Positions 32,702 through 45,479 of a DNA stretch of 64,000 bases are shown in pieces. This DNA is from Diphasiastrum complanatum (lineage: Eukaryota > Streptophyta > Lycopodiopsida > Lycopodiales > Lycopodiaceae): contig CM055095.1 in assembly GCA_029204225.1 (NCBI GenBank), positions 53,655,944 to 53,719,943 on the forward strand. Reading direction: 5' to 3'. Under the pieces are notes generated by a model. The model did not search any database. It was not told the DNA's origin and worked only from the letters and a program-made list of their open reading frames with translations. The position numbers were made by a program, and so were the translations under genes. The stretch's first letter is position 1; each line of letters starts with the position of its first letter.

Positions 32702-33378
32702 TGTTGAAAAATTGTCACTTCTCACTTGACATTGGTTCATGTAAATATTGATCAAACATTAGAATATGTTGATGATCTGATTTCACACGTGTGGAGCCTG
32801 TTCCCACGTGTGAAAGGATGTACTTTTCATGTTTGTATATATCCAAATTGATTTTGTATCATTCTAGTAGGTGTGAACATGAAATGACTAGTTTTTAGTC
32901 AAGTTGACTAGTCGCCTACAAATTAGCTTTTCCTTGCATGTGCATGAGTAAATGCTCCCACATGGCAAGTGGATGTTCACACGTGTGTATAGAGTACTAG
33001 AAGATAAGAGTTGACCATTTTCCCTAGATCCTATTTTGTAGGGAATATTCCTATATTCTAGGAAACTAGCTTTTTGGATTTTAGTCATATTCTAGAAGGT
33101 CAACTATTGGATAAGGATCAAGGATGGATCAAATGGATAGATCTGAGTGATGTGGCACTCTTCACACGGCCGTACAGTGGACAGTACTCCACACGTGTGA
33201 GGCCGCTCTCACTAAAAAATGATGTGTTGATCCATTGCTCTTGCATAAATCCAAGTGTAGTGAATCTAGATCAAGATCTAATGTGTGGAACTTGATAGAT
33301 TCATTGATTAAGCAACCAATAACTCTCTATGATTGTAAAGTACAATCATTATTGTCCTAAAAACTGTAAAATTTATCA
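32702..33378 (+). mobile_element. Ty1/copia 5' LTR (677 bp)
   Basis: It runs from TGTTGAAAAATTGTCAC to AAAATTTATCA and is followed at once by a perfect PBS. The last ~213 bases are a near-exact inverse of 1096-1310. It has CACACGTGTG palindromes at 32784-32793, 32978-32987 and 33190-33199. The flank ATCTA (32697-32701) is the complement of TAGAT at 1091-1095, a candidate target duplication. Confidence 0.85.
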
Positions 33379-33390
33379 TGGTATCAGAGC
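33379..33390 (+). other. primer binding site, initiator-Met tRNA
   Basis: TGGTATCAGAGC begins immediately after the LTR. Confidence 0.92.
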
Positions 33391-33973
33391 TAAGTAAGAG
33401 AGTGATCATTGAATCATAAATCTTGTAAAGATCATTGGTAAAATTTGTTTTTGGCCAATACTAGTGAGGTCGAGTTCTTCTAGAGTGATAGCTTGTAATC
33501 ATTTGGATCAAAACGACTTGGAGGCTGTGTATGTACTTTTCACACGTGTGAAACCGTATAGCAACTTTCAATTCAAGTTACTTTGTGTTTGTTGGTCCCA
33601 AAATCACAATACTAGTTCATTTTTGGTGCTTTTTGAAGCATAGTATTGATCTATATTCATTCTAGCTAATGCCTATGACCAAATAGTGTTTTGGATCATT
33701 GAAGCATTTCCTTTTAGAGTCTAAGATCAGATCTTAGAGGCTGATTTGTTCAGATCCTTAGTTGAAGTGAAATCTCTAAGAAAAGTGTAAAGCAATTTTT
33801 TTTTGTGAGAGTGAAAGCTAGGAATTTTTGGTAAGATCTTTGAGTATCATTCAAGCTTGTGTGCTAGTTTGATAGAGACAAGCCTATAGGCATTCTAGTA
33901 AGCTTTAGGCCTTTTCATAGATCTTTTAAAATTCAAAAATCTTTGTGATTTTTAAAAGAGCATTCATTCTAAA
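33391..33973 (+). other. copia 5' leader
   Basis: 583-base untranslated leader between PBS and gag ATG. It has a further CACACGTGTG palindrome at 33541-33550. No coding frame. Confidence 0.75.
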
Positions 33974-34747
33974 ATGTCATCCATGGGTGGATATTTGATG
34001 GAATCAAGTGAGAGACTCACTTCCACAAATTATTCCATTTGGAAAGCGAGAATGGAATCACTCCTAGTGATCCATGATCTATGTGACATAGTTCAAGGAG
34101 TAGAGGAAGAGCCTCAAACTCCCCAAGAACAAGCCAAATACAAGAAGAGAGCAAGATTAGCTCTACATTGCATAAAGTTAAATGTATGCAATGACCTCTT
34201 GAAAGAGGTGTCTTCTTGTACCTCATCCAAAGAGGCTTGGGATTCATTAAAGAGCATTTATGAATCCAACAATACTTCAAGAATCCTCATGCTAAGAAAT
34301 CAAGTTTTCCAAAGCATGAAAGGAAGTGGAGAGAGTGGACAAGAGTATGTCCTTAGGATCAAATCTCTTAACAAGGAGTTAAGTGCAATAGGAGAGAAGA
34401 TCCAAGATCAAGAACTAGTACAAATCATCTTGAATGGTCTAGGTGATGAGTTCACCAACTTAGTCCAATCATTTGCCATTCAAGACTCTCTTCCATCCAT
34501 TGAAAAGTTGCACAATGTTCTTGTGGCCGAGGAGAGTAGGCTTCTACACCTCAAGACAAGAATGGATAGCATGTCACTTAATGGAGGAGAGGAGAAAGCT
34601 AACTTTACATCTAAAGGCAAGAAGAAGCAAAATCCATTCAAGAAAAATCAAGACAAGGAGGCCGAGATGAAGAATGGAGGATCTACCTCCAAAGGCAAAG
34701 TGAAGAACAAGGCAAAACTAAAGTGTTTCTTTTGTGGAAAGAAATGA
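33974..34747 (+). CDS. Ty1/copia Gag, ends at TGA inside the zinc knuckle
   Basis: 257 codons with an intact frame. The N-terminus is M-S-S-M-G-G-Y-L with N-Y-S-I-W-K-A-R-M (Gag core W-K motif). The central part (residues ~25-170) is the UBN2/gag-polypeptide-like helical capsid region (S-K-E-A-W-D-S-L, Y-V-L-R-I-K-S-L, I-I-L-N-G-L-G-D-E-F). A basic linker is followed by C-F-F-C-G-K-K-TGA-H-F-A-S-E-C. The stop (34745-34747) falls where Gly is usual. The frame after TGA is the same and stays open to 35803, so a single stop separates gag from pol. The 16.7-kb copy has TGA at the same codon. Start chosen as the first ATG after the leader, matching related copies. Confidence 0.88.
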   Translation: MSSMGGYLMESSERLTSTNYSIWKARMESLLVIHDLCDIVQGVEEEPQTPQEQAKYKKRARLALHCIKLNVCNDLLKEVSSCTSSKEAWDSLKSIYESNNTSRILMLRNQVFQSMKGSGESGQEYVLRIKSLNKELSAIGEKIQDQELVQIILNGLGDEFTNLVQSFAIQDSLPSIEKLHNVLVAEESRLLHLKTRMDSMSLNGGEEKANFTSKGKKKQNPFKKNQDKEAEMKNGGSTSKGKVKNKAKLKCFFCGKK

Positions 34748-35815
34748 CACTTTGCCTCAGAATGCTACTTGAAGAAGAATCAACAAGCCAAAGGAGATCA
34801 AGGGAACATTGCTCAAGAGGAAGAAGAAGAAGAGGATGGATTCAACACATCCTTAATGGTTGCATCTACACCAACTTCAAGTCAAGACACATGGTGGATA
34901 GATAGTGGGGCTAGTTCCCACATGTCCTTTAACAGGCATTATTTTTCTACTCTTCTATCTTGTAATGATTCTAAGGAGTCAATATACACTGCAAGTGATC
35001 AAGCATGCAAGATAGATGGCATAGGATCTATACCTCTTTGCTTACGCACATCTAAAAGGATAGATCTAGATAATGTTTTGTATGTTCATACCATTTCAAG
35101 AAACTTGCTTAGTGTAGGACAATTAATGGACAATGGACTAGATGTACATTTCAAGAATGGAGTTTGTTCCATCTTGAAAATTGATAAGTGCATAGCTAGT
35201 GGCATTAAGCAAGGTAGACTTTTCAAGTTGGATGCTAATGTTGCAAGTGAAAGTGTGAACTTGGCTAGGGAAGAGCTAACTCAAGTGGAGCTTTGGCATA
35301 AGAGATTAGGCCATCCTAATCTTCAATCTATGGAGTCAATGGCAAGAAAGGAACTAGCTCTCGACCTACCAAGAGCTTTCAAGAAGTGTGGAAAGATGTG
35401 TGAGGCATGTGGCCTTGCAAAGTCACACAAGTCTTCTTACAAGAGATCTTCATCAAGATCTCTCTCTCCCTTGGATCTCATACATTCTGATGTACATAGT
35501 TTTTCACATGCAAGTAATGGAGGTGCCTTGACGTATGTAACTTTTATAGATGATTGTACTAGATTCACATGGATTGAGTTACTATCAAAGAAAATTCTTG
35601 TTTATGAAGCTTTCATTAAGTTCAAGTCTCTAGTAGAGAAACAACTTAGTACTTCTATAAAAGCACTAAGATGTGATAATGGAGGAGAGTACACCTCCAG
35701 TAAAATGAAAGACTTTTGTGAGATCAATGGTATTAAGTTACAATACACTTGTTCCTACACCCCTCAACAAAATGGAGTGGCCGAGAGGAAAAATAGGAAA
35801 TGACTATGGCAAAGT
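34748..35815 (+). pseudogene. copia protease, pre-integrase and integrase core, truncated
   Basis: In frame with gag, from H-F-A-S-E-C-Y: protease T-W-W-I-D-S-G-A-S-S-H-M, N-L-L-S-V-G-Q-L, pre-integrase L-W-H-K-R-L-G-H-P-N with C-x-x-C, integrase L-I-H-S-D-V-H (first catalytic Asp), F-I-D-D-C-T-R, L-R-C-D-N-G-G-E-Y (second catalytic Asp) and T-P-Q-Q-N-G-V-A-E-R-K-N-R (catalytic Glu). The frame ends at 35803 and homology ends by about 35815. Integrase C-terminus, RT and RNase H are absent here. The matching 3' half of this family lies inverted at 1486-2935. Confidence 0.92.
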
Positions 35816-36628
<813 letters not shown>

Positions 36629-36956
36629 CATTAGAGGAGTTCGCAATTTTTTCTTACACATGGACCAATCAAAACACTCAAATTTGAAATCTACGTAACG
36701 TAACTTTTTGAGTCTACTTTTTAATTCCACACTAAAAATGGCATAACTTTTTAGTGATAAGTCTGAATTTAGCGGAGTTTAGTGCATTGGAAAGATCTTG
36801 ATAAGAGCTTTCCAATGATATGTTATATGACATCTGAGCTATGATTAAAAAGTTATGGCAAGTCAAAAGTATTAGTGCTATAATATTTTAATAATATAAA
36901 CTACATCTTGCACGAATTCTTAAAGGGTCTTTTTGGAGCTCAAAATTCCTCTAATG
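36629..36956. mobile_element. second MITE copy (328 bp), inverted relative to 15966-16342
   Basis: Ends are CATTAGAGGAGTTCGC and AATTCCTCTAATG. The body is the reverse complement of the 16-kb copy (shared TACGTAACGTAACTTTTTGAG, AAAAATGGCATAACTTTTTAG and GCAAGATGTAG-type blocks), with ~48 bases deleted just inside one terminal repeat. The two copies differ at many positions. Confidence 0.85.
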
Positions 36957-39900
36957 GCTACGTAATCACTGTAGTACTGATGATTTCAAAGTTAGTTACT
37001 ATAAGATCAAACATGATTTCTATCACTATTGTTTTTGTTTGAGATCGATAGGCATAGTCATGCATTGTGAAAGAGGAAGATAAGTTATTTTGCCTTGCAC
37101 AATAAGTTTTCTTTCTAGACACTCGAATTATTTTTATTCGTTCCTTTTCTAGTTCGACCTATCTTTAGCACACCTCTTTTCGACACTTGGATTTACATCC
37201 CAGTTTTGGAGTGTCGATTTCTCAAGGGAAGTTAGAATTGGAGTTGCTAATTCTATGAGCTTTTCAAAGTTTGTGGTAGAGTGCCCTTCTACATGTTCAA
37301 ATTTTGGTAAAGATGTTTGGAATAAGTTGGGTAATTCATTCTAAATTTTTTGGTTTTTTGAAAAAAAAAACTCAATTCATCTAGAATGATTTGCATGAGT
37401 AAATTATGATGGCTGGTTGCTTATATTTGCATACTAATAGAGATTTTGATTATATGCCAAATTCCATAATGTTCTTGTGGATTGGATTCAAGTGGATCTA
37501 GCTATATTTATTGATAGATTGATTCTGAATTAATTTATCCTGGTGTAATAAATTGTCCAGGGCTAAGATTCTTGAGTCTAATGAACTGCATGTTGAGGAG
37601 TGGTGTCCTTTCTTACACTCATCCTCCTATGAAATCTATAGCTATGAATATAGAATGGAGCTGCAGCGGTAACAAACTCTCTATTAGTAAGCAATCGTTG
37701 AAGTAGGAAGATCAGTCATCTGTTAAGAACTTACTACTCCCTACCCGTGGACTATAACCCTAGAAGGATTTGCAACCCTTGGTTATAGAACTCTAGATTT
37801 TTTATCAATGATAGTTGTCCCACAATAGTAAGGCCAGTATTGATTGATCAACCGACTGAAAGTTAATGACAGTAGTTAGTAACTATTTGGAGCTTCCTTG
37901 TTGAAATTCTGGACAACCGTGAGGGAAATCAATCAACTATTAGATTCTGCCTTACCTTGACTGGTACCACAATGATGGTTGTTCAGAAGTGGTTGAGTTG
38001 TAGGAGCACTAGTTGGTTATAGATTGAGATTTTGTTGAAGATTCGAAACCTACCTTTCTTCCTTGAAAATCAGCTACATCAATGGTGGGCTGCCTATGAA
38101 AACTTTTGGTGATTGTGAAACCCATGGATTCATCTTCATGGAGTGATTGCTGCTGGAGGTTTGGACCAAATAGGCGCCTCTGAAAAATATTGATGGCAGT
38201 TGATGTAGTGCGCTATAGTGGCTCACTTCATGAAAAAGAGAAGCAAATTTTAGGTGGTATCTACTCCAACGCATCCTTTTATGCTTCCCTTCTATTATTT
38301 GATTAATCATTTTAGTTTGATGATTTTTTTGTATCTCAAAGTTGGAGTGAGGCAATACTAGCTTTGTATGATGTCTCTTGTAAAAGGACATATCTTATGT
38401 CCTTAATGGCTTACAATTGGTTATAAAACAATTGGAAAGCAAACAATTATGTCATCAAATGTATGCTATTGGATCTTGTAAGAGCAAAAATGAGTTTCTC
38501 ATTCATAGTGTGAAAAATTGTGTTTTTTCATGTTGTGAGGCAATTTGTAAACACATTATGAGAATAAGTGAATCATCCTCCAAGGAAACTTATATCCATA
38601 ATGATGATTTGGCCTCATACGCAGAATTTAGCATGATCTTTTCTCATTTTCATGTACAAATGTTCATTAGTGTGTTGTACATATTTTCATGTTGAGTTTG
38701 AAAAGTCAAGAGGCCTCCGACTCAAATTCTAGTGAGATGGTGACATGTGCCACAAAATGTAAGGATTGGTTTTTTGCTAGTATGCAACCAAATCCACATC
38801 TCAATGTCCAATATGGGCCAATCAAATTGTGAGGCTCAAGCTACTTAGTCCAATCATGTTGAGAGTTGGGAATTTAGAGGTCCAATCATTATGAGAGGTG
38901 GAATCCATGAGGTCCAATCAAAATTGAGCATTCCTCATGCTAGATCTTGAGCCACTACTATTTGGAAGTGTGCTCTTCTTGTACATACAATCTTTTTGAA
39001 AGTTAGTGCAATTTTAATCTTGCTTCCTTGTAATACATTCTCTCTCTACCCAAGAGCTATCGTCTTCTTTCTCTACCTGAGAACAAGAGGCTTGGTTTTT
39101 TCTCTCATAATGGATTTTACTTGGTTTTTTCATGTGGATGTAAAAAACTAGCTTGTCTTTGGATGATCATAACTTTTGATGTAGATGAGCTCTTGCCTTG
39201 ATTCAAATTACGTTAGATAGGTATTGAAAATCTGAGTTGATCTGTCATAGATGGATCTTGTGCAAACTCACATGCACGGAGATCATTGTAGATCTTTGTA
39301 TGGTCCTCAAAACTCAATTTTTCACATGATCAAGCTCCCATGTGATTTTAGCCACACTGAACCATCCATTGGCATAAGCCATAGCTCTCAAAGAGAAGCT
39401 CCAAGGACACATAGAATTACACGTATATAGAATAACCTCCAATTAGCATGACCTCCTCTATTTACAGTGGTCCTTTGTGTTTTTAATTTGAATTTGGGGC
39501 CTTATTATCTTTTTTTGGCCTTACAACCATTATAACAACTCTTACAAATTACGAAAATAGCATGGTTGTTTAAGCATCTTTATTAACTAACCTATTGAGC
39601 TAATCCAGTTCTAATTTAGCTCCATGGCTATATTTAGGATTGTAATTAATGAGCTCATGGGCTAAGTACATGCGGGACATGACATTGTGTACTTGACATA
39701 GTCGGTAAGTTGCTCAAGCTACCATAGTTGCTAGCTTTAACCTTCATAAGCAACATGTTTTTCTTGAGAACTTAAGTATTTCACTTCTTAAGATGCAATT
39801 GACATGTTTTTCTACAAGTTAAACTAGAAATGAAATTGTTCGAGAGTTTTAAGCTTAAAATTGAGTACCATAAGTTTTCAATGTTTTTGGACTATTATTT

Positions 39901-42900
39901 AACATTCAACATAATGGTGATGGTCATCATAGTAAATGAGAAATATATATTTTGTGTGAATTTTATTTTAGCACCATAACACAAGTAATGCATGTACATA
40001 ATTTCATATATTAGATGATAAAACTTGGAATTAATATCTCTTTTCAATTCACTCTTTTCTCAAAATGAAAAGAAAAAATTTGGCCTAATTGTTCATTTTC
40101 TCATTATTATCCTATAATGAGGTTTGTCTTAAATTTTGTACTTATCTAAACAAATACATGCAAGATTGTGTAGTAACAAGGACAAGAGAATAAAGAAAAA
40201 AAATAAGTTTTATAACACATAAAGCAATAAGGAGCTAATGACCAAAATGAAGCTAAAAAGAGGGCAAGTTAGGAGATTCTTAATCAAGATGATGAATTCC
40301 ATCTACATAATTATGATTGTTGAGAAATATATTGAGATCTTGCATCAACATTAAAAAAATGTACACTACAACAATCTAGGACATATGGGCTAACGTACAT
40401 AAATGAGGATTGATCAACCCACACATAGTGTGGTGACGTAGTGTTCTTGGTTTGGATTCCACTCATTTAGGCTCCTTCCCCAAGCTAAGAAAATACTCTA
40501 GCCAAAGGCCTTTTGAGTTGGATTACAATAGGACTAAGTAAATTATTGAATTGAGTATGTGAAGAGGAATAAGTGGATAATCAAACAAAAGAATAGAAAG
40601 TAAAGTCAAACATCATATTGGTGCACATGTAAAGAATTTATTGAGGTACTAGAAAAGTAGAACTAGATGCGAACAATTCAACATAGCTTGCAATATATGA
40701 AGTTTAAAAGTGCTATATTCCAAGATTATATGACAATCAAATCATGTATATCGATTTGAGCTTTTCAAAATGCCTTAAGATATGTGCTATAAGTGAAAAG
40801 TAAGGATTCAAATTTCTTCCATCACAAGCAATTAGCATGGAGATTGACCTATATGATTGTCAATATGCTACATGTAGTCAATTATAAAATGAATTGCATG
40901 TTATCATATTATGGTCTTATCTTATATTATGTGCTATTCTGGATATAAAAGCCTTACAACTCACAAAAATACAAATGACTTGTATCTTAATATGAACTTA
41001 TGAGATGTTCGACTAATCACATTATTTAAAACCATATCTCTCAAAATGGACTTTGTCTAGATTTTGAAATAAATCTTTTTGATACTTAAAGTGAAGCATG
41101 TTCATTATTTTCATTCACATACATGAATTTCTTTCATGGTAGTATCTTCTTTTGGCTTTCATACCAACAACACATAGACCTTATTATACGAAATTTTAGT
41201 TAAATATGTAAAGCTTAACTATAAACAAAATTAATCATGTTTCTACTAATTTTTTGAATTATTGGTATGGATCATATTTATGAATCTTTTTACAAGGACT
41301 TGGGGCCAAAACTTATCATTATTTTTCAATAAGTATTTCTGTGAGGGCCATAGAATGAACCTTTCCCTTTTAGAAGTACCAACACAATTTTTTACTCATA
41401 ACATGAGTCCCATGGATGTCACATAACGATAGTATCCAATCAACTTTATGATACTAATCACAACAAAATTTCATAACATGGAACTTCTTGGTCAAGGCAT
41501 ATATGTATAGAATCTGAATATATGTTCTATTAAGCTCTAGATTTATTGATCCACAAATGTAAATCTCTTTGCAAACAAATTTTCATAAAATATTTCTTTA
41601 TATTTCTTATTTGATTTTAAGGAGTGCTTACAATTGTTTTTGTACATGTCTTCAAATATCACCATGTGCTAAGGAGTTGTTAGATCCAGGTTAGTCGTTC
41701 ATCTATAACAAATTGACAATTACATATATTTGTTGCTGGCATGTATGATAACAATTGACTTTCTCTCCTTTACACAGGGTTTTTTAGGTCGAAGGAAAAG
41801 ATAGTCTTGTATGAGAATGTTTGGTTTCTACTACATGATTTGTGCTTATATAAAATCTGGATTATTGCCTCCCATCGTAGCCAAGTTGGACAAGAGTATT
41901 CTCCATGGAGGTGGTAAGTAGGGCTTGACTCCTTGCCACGATGAAAAGCTTTGATATGAACTGGACATGAAATCTTGTTAAGTTTTGTGCATAACAAACT
42001 ACTAGCTACTATTGCTTCTTGTCGTACAAAATTAAATTGAAAACAAAAATAAGGTTGGAGTCTCTTCAAAATATATTTATATGACAATATCTAGAAGGAA
42101 TACGATCATACTAATGTTTATATATTAGTTGTTTTTTTTTTGCATGATGATTTTATAAAACTATTATTTTATATATCAAAATTAGAATTAGGGATTGTCA
42201 AGAGTAGATGACTCATTTAGCATAGAACAATTACTATTTTCATGTGGACCATACAAAATTATAGAAAAATAATTTAATAATAACTATCCAAGTTGATTTA
42301 AATTTGAAAAAAAACATAGTAGTTTGATAATATGAAGTCAATATAGTATTTTAGGTTATTCTTGAAAGCATAAAGATTATGTGATTCATAACATCTTACT
42401 CATCTAATTTTTTTTATCACTATAATAACCCATTAGAGAAAAATCTATCATTGAAACAAACAATGATCATGTAGTATTAAATATAATACATTTTGGTATT
42501 GAAGCACATAGTTATGTAAGATCAATCAGTCTATGCCATTTTAATTTTCACAAGTGGATCTAAAATTGAAAGTTCCATAATCAATCTACATACAATTTAA
42601 TTATGAGCGTCTTCATAAAAAGCAAAATATAGGAGTGAATCACTTATAAGCACATCATTACTAAAAACAAAAATGTGAAAACTTCATATTATTTTAAATT
42701 GGAAATTTCTACCTTAAAATTGGCCTTCTACTAGGGTGAAGGAGGATGGAGATATGATGGTGAAAAAGCAACTGATAGAATTTTGAGGACATAGACAACA
42801 TAGAGGATCTCTCAAGCATTCTTTCTTTTTTAGTAGTTTTTTTTATATATACCTAGATCTTTACATTTAGAATAACTTACACATCTGGTGGAGAATATTG

Positions 42901-43171
42901 AGCTAGAATCTATATAAAAGCTATAAAAAATAGGGTTGTTTTTTTATAATAAGTTTTTAAGGTATAGTCTCAAAGGAGCCCAGACAATGTTCATGATATG
43001 CCCATATTGTCTAGCAATTCCATGTCAAGCATGGGCATCATGAATAAGAATATATGTTTTCACGATTGTTATTCAATTCTTATGTTTTAAAAATTTATTG
43101 AGCCTAAACCGTATATGCTGAACATAGTTTTCAAGTCTAGAAAGTCTCTTGATATGTATTTTTTTTACTAT
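36957..43171. other. 6.2 kb AT-rich DNA without recognisable genes
   Basis: Both strands were read; frames are under ~105 codons and match nothing I know. Bases 38700-39150 have LTR-like character (repeated CCAATCA blocks then CTCTCTCTA) resembling 3.5-3.85 kb. The remainder may be ancient retroelement or intergenic DNA. Confidence 0.4.
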
Positions 43172-43212
43172 ATATATTTACTAAAAAAGAAAAAGGAAAG
43201 AACTCACTCGCC

Positions 43213-43261
<49 letters not shown>

Positions 43262-43473
43262 AAGGAAGTGGGGGCTGGGCACGTCCGCACCCGGACGCGG
43301 GCGTGAACGCGCCTGAGTGCGTTCGGGGTGGGAGCAAATTTTTTTTTATTTTTTAAGTGTATTTTAACTCCAAAAAAAAAATAGTGGATGCGCCAACTCC
43401 GCATTCGAGGGTCGGACGTGGACGCACCCGGACGCAAAAATTGAAAAAATCCCTCGGACGCGCATGTCTTATA

Positions 43474-43519
<46 letters not shown>

Positions 43520-43560
43520 TAGATATTCACTAAAAAGAAAAAAGAAGAGGAGAGAGCCGC
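43172..43560. repeat. composite: direct repeats, two (TA)n arrays and a GC-rich island
   Basis: The order is a ~40-bp element (TTTACTAAAAAAGAAAAAGG..., 43176-43212), (TA)n at 43217-43259, a GC-rich island 43260-43465 with CACCCGGACGC present twice (about 43289 and 43426), (TA)n at 43483-43517, then a second copy of the ~40-bp element (TTCACTAAAAAGAAAAAAG..., 43526-43560). The island contrasts sharply with the AT-rich surroundings. Confidence 0.75.
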
Positions 43561-43592
43561 CATGGCGGTTTCTTTTAGTAAAAATAATTATC

Positions 43593-44229
<637 letters not shown>

Positions 44230-44720
44230 TGTAAAAAATCTATAAAAATCAAAATATTGTAAAAATCAAAACAATAATTTATGTAGAAAAATCCCAAAAA
44301 AAACCAAAAAAAAGCTTTAAAAAAATGAAAAAAAAAAATTGAAATAGTATATAAAATCTCAAAACAATCGAAGCAATAATTTTATGTTAAAAAAACGAAA
44401 AAAGATCAAAAATAAATTTTAAAAAATGAAAAAAAAAATCTAAAAACATCAAAATAGTGTAAAAAATTCCATAGAAATCAAAACAATAAATTTATGTAAA
44501 AAATCCCCAAAAAAAGAACAAAATAAAGTTTAAAAAAATGAAAAAAAATCTAAAAAAATCAAAATAGTGTAAAAGAAATCCCAAAAAAATCAAAAAAATA
44601 ATTTTATCTAAAACATGAAAAAACTAAAAAAAATATAACAACAAAAAAGAAAATTCTAAAAACAATTAAAAAATGTAAAAGAATTCAAAAAAAAAAGAAA
44701 AAGAAAACAAGATGAGTACT
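44230..44720 (+). repeat. A-rich degenerate tandem repeat, ~110-bp unit, about 4 copies
   Basis: The units share TCAAAACAATAATTTATGTA, then AAAATCCC..., then AAGTTTAAAAAAATGAAAAA and TCTAAAAA. Copies start near 44236, 44340, 44447 and 44555 and are diverged. There is no coding. Confidence 0.65.
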
Positions 44721-44888
44721 TTTAAACAATCGTAAATAGAAAACAAACTCTACAAATTGAGAGAAAAGAGGAGTATTATTAAAAATGGAGCTAACTCTTA
44801 AAAAAACCATAATACAAACTTAAAACCTCTAAGAAACTTAAAAACCCTACAAAAAAAATCTAGAAAGTCTTAAAAGGATTTAATCTTA

Positions 44889-44912
44889 ATATATATATAT
44901 ATATATATATAT
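44889..44912 (+). repeat. short (AT)n microsatellite
   Basis: Perfect AT run of 24 bases. Confidence 0.9.
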
Positions 44913-45060
44913 TACATCATAGATGTAAAAAATAAAAGATATTAAATATTAGAAAAAAACACAAATTTAAAAATTGAATTGTAAACTTGTAAAAAAGAAT
45001 CTTAAATAAATACAAAAATATTTATAACAACAAGAAAAAAACACAAAACATACAAAAAAG

Positions 45061-45385
45061 TCAAGGGCTAGGGGCTAGGGGCTAAGGGCTAAGGGCTAAG
45101 GGCCAAGGGATAGGGTTAAGGGTCAAAGGGCTAAGGGCAAGGGTTAAGGGGTAAGGGGTAAGGACCGAGGGCCAAGGGCTAAGGGTTAAGGGCCAAGTGC
45201 TAAGGCTAAGGGCCTAGGGGCAAGGGCTTAAAGTTAAGGGTGAAGTGTAATGCTAAGGGTAGAGGGTTAAGGGCCTAGGGGCAAGGGCCAAGTGCCAAGG
45301 GCCAATGGTTATGGGCTAAGGGCTATGGGTTAAGGGCCACTGGCTAAGGTCCAAGAGCTAAGGACTAAAGTTAAGGACTAAGGTT
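45061..45385 (+). repeat. degenerate (CTAAGGG)n minisatellite
   Basis: About 45 heptamer-like units (GGGCTAA, GGGCCAA, GGGTTAA and variants) in 325 bases. The motif resembles but is not the plant telomere repeat TTTAGGG (third base A and a C in place of T). It is degenerate throughout, with no perfect block longer than about four units. Confidence 0.85.
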
Positions 45386-45465
45386 TCATAATTTTGTTAT
45401 AGTCTCATAATTTTGTTAATTATACTTTCAATAGCATTGCAAATCCTAATATAAAGTGTATTTAT

Positions 45466-45479
45466 ATTTTTTTTTCAGG
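45466..45479 (+). other. splice-acceptor-like pyrimidine tract
   Basis: A T-rich run ends TTTTTTTTTCAG with AG at 45477-45478, and an open frame begins right after it (G-S-L-H-G-L-L-R...). This fits an intron 3' end, but no donor or upstream exon was identified. Confidence 0.4.

Noticed and set aside
45061-45385. Functional telomere
   Set aside because: Internal position, degenerate units and coding-like DNA on the right; at most an interstitial tract.
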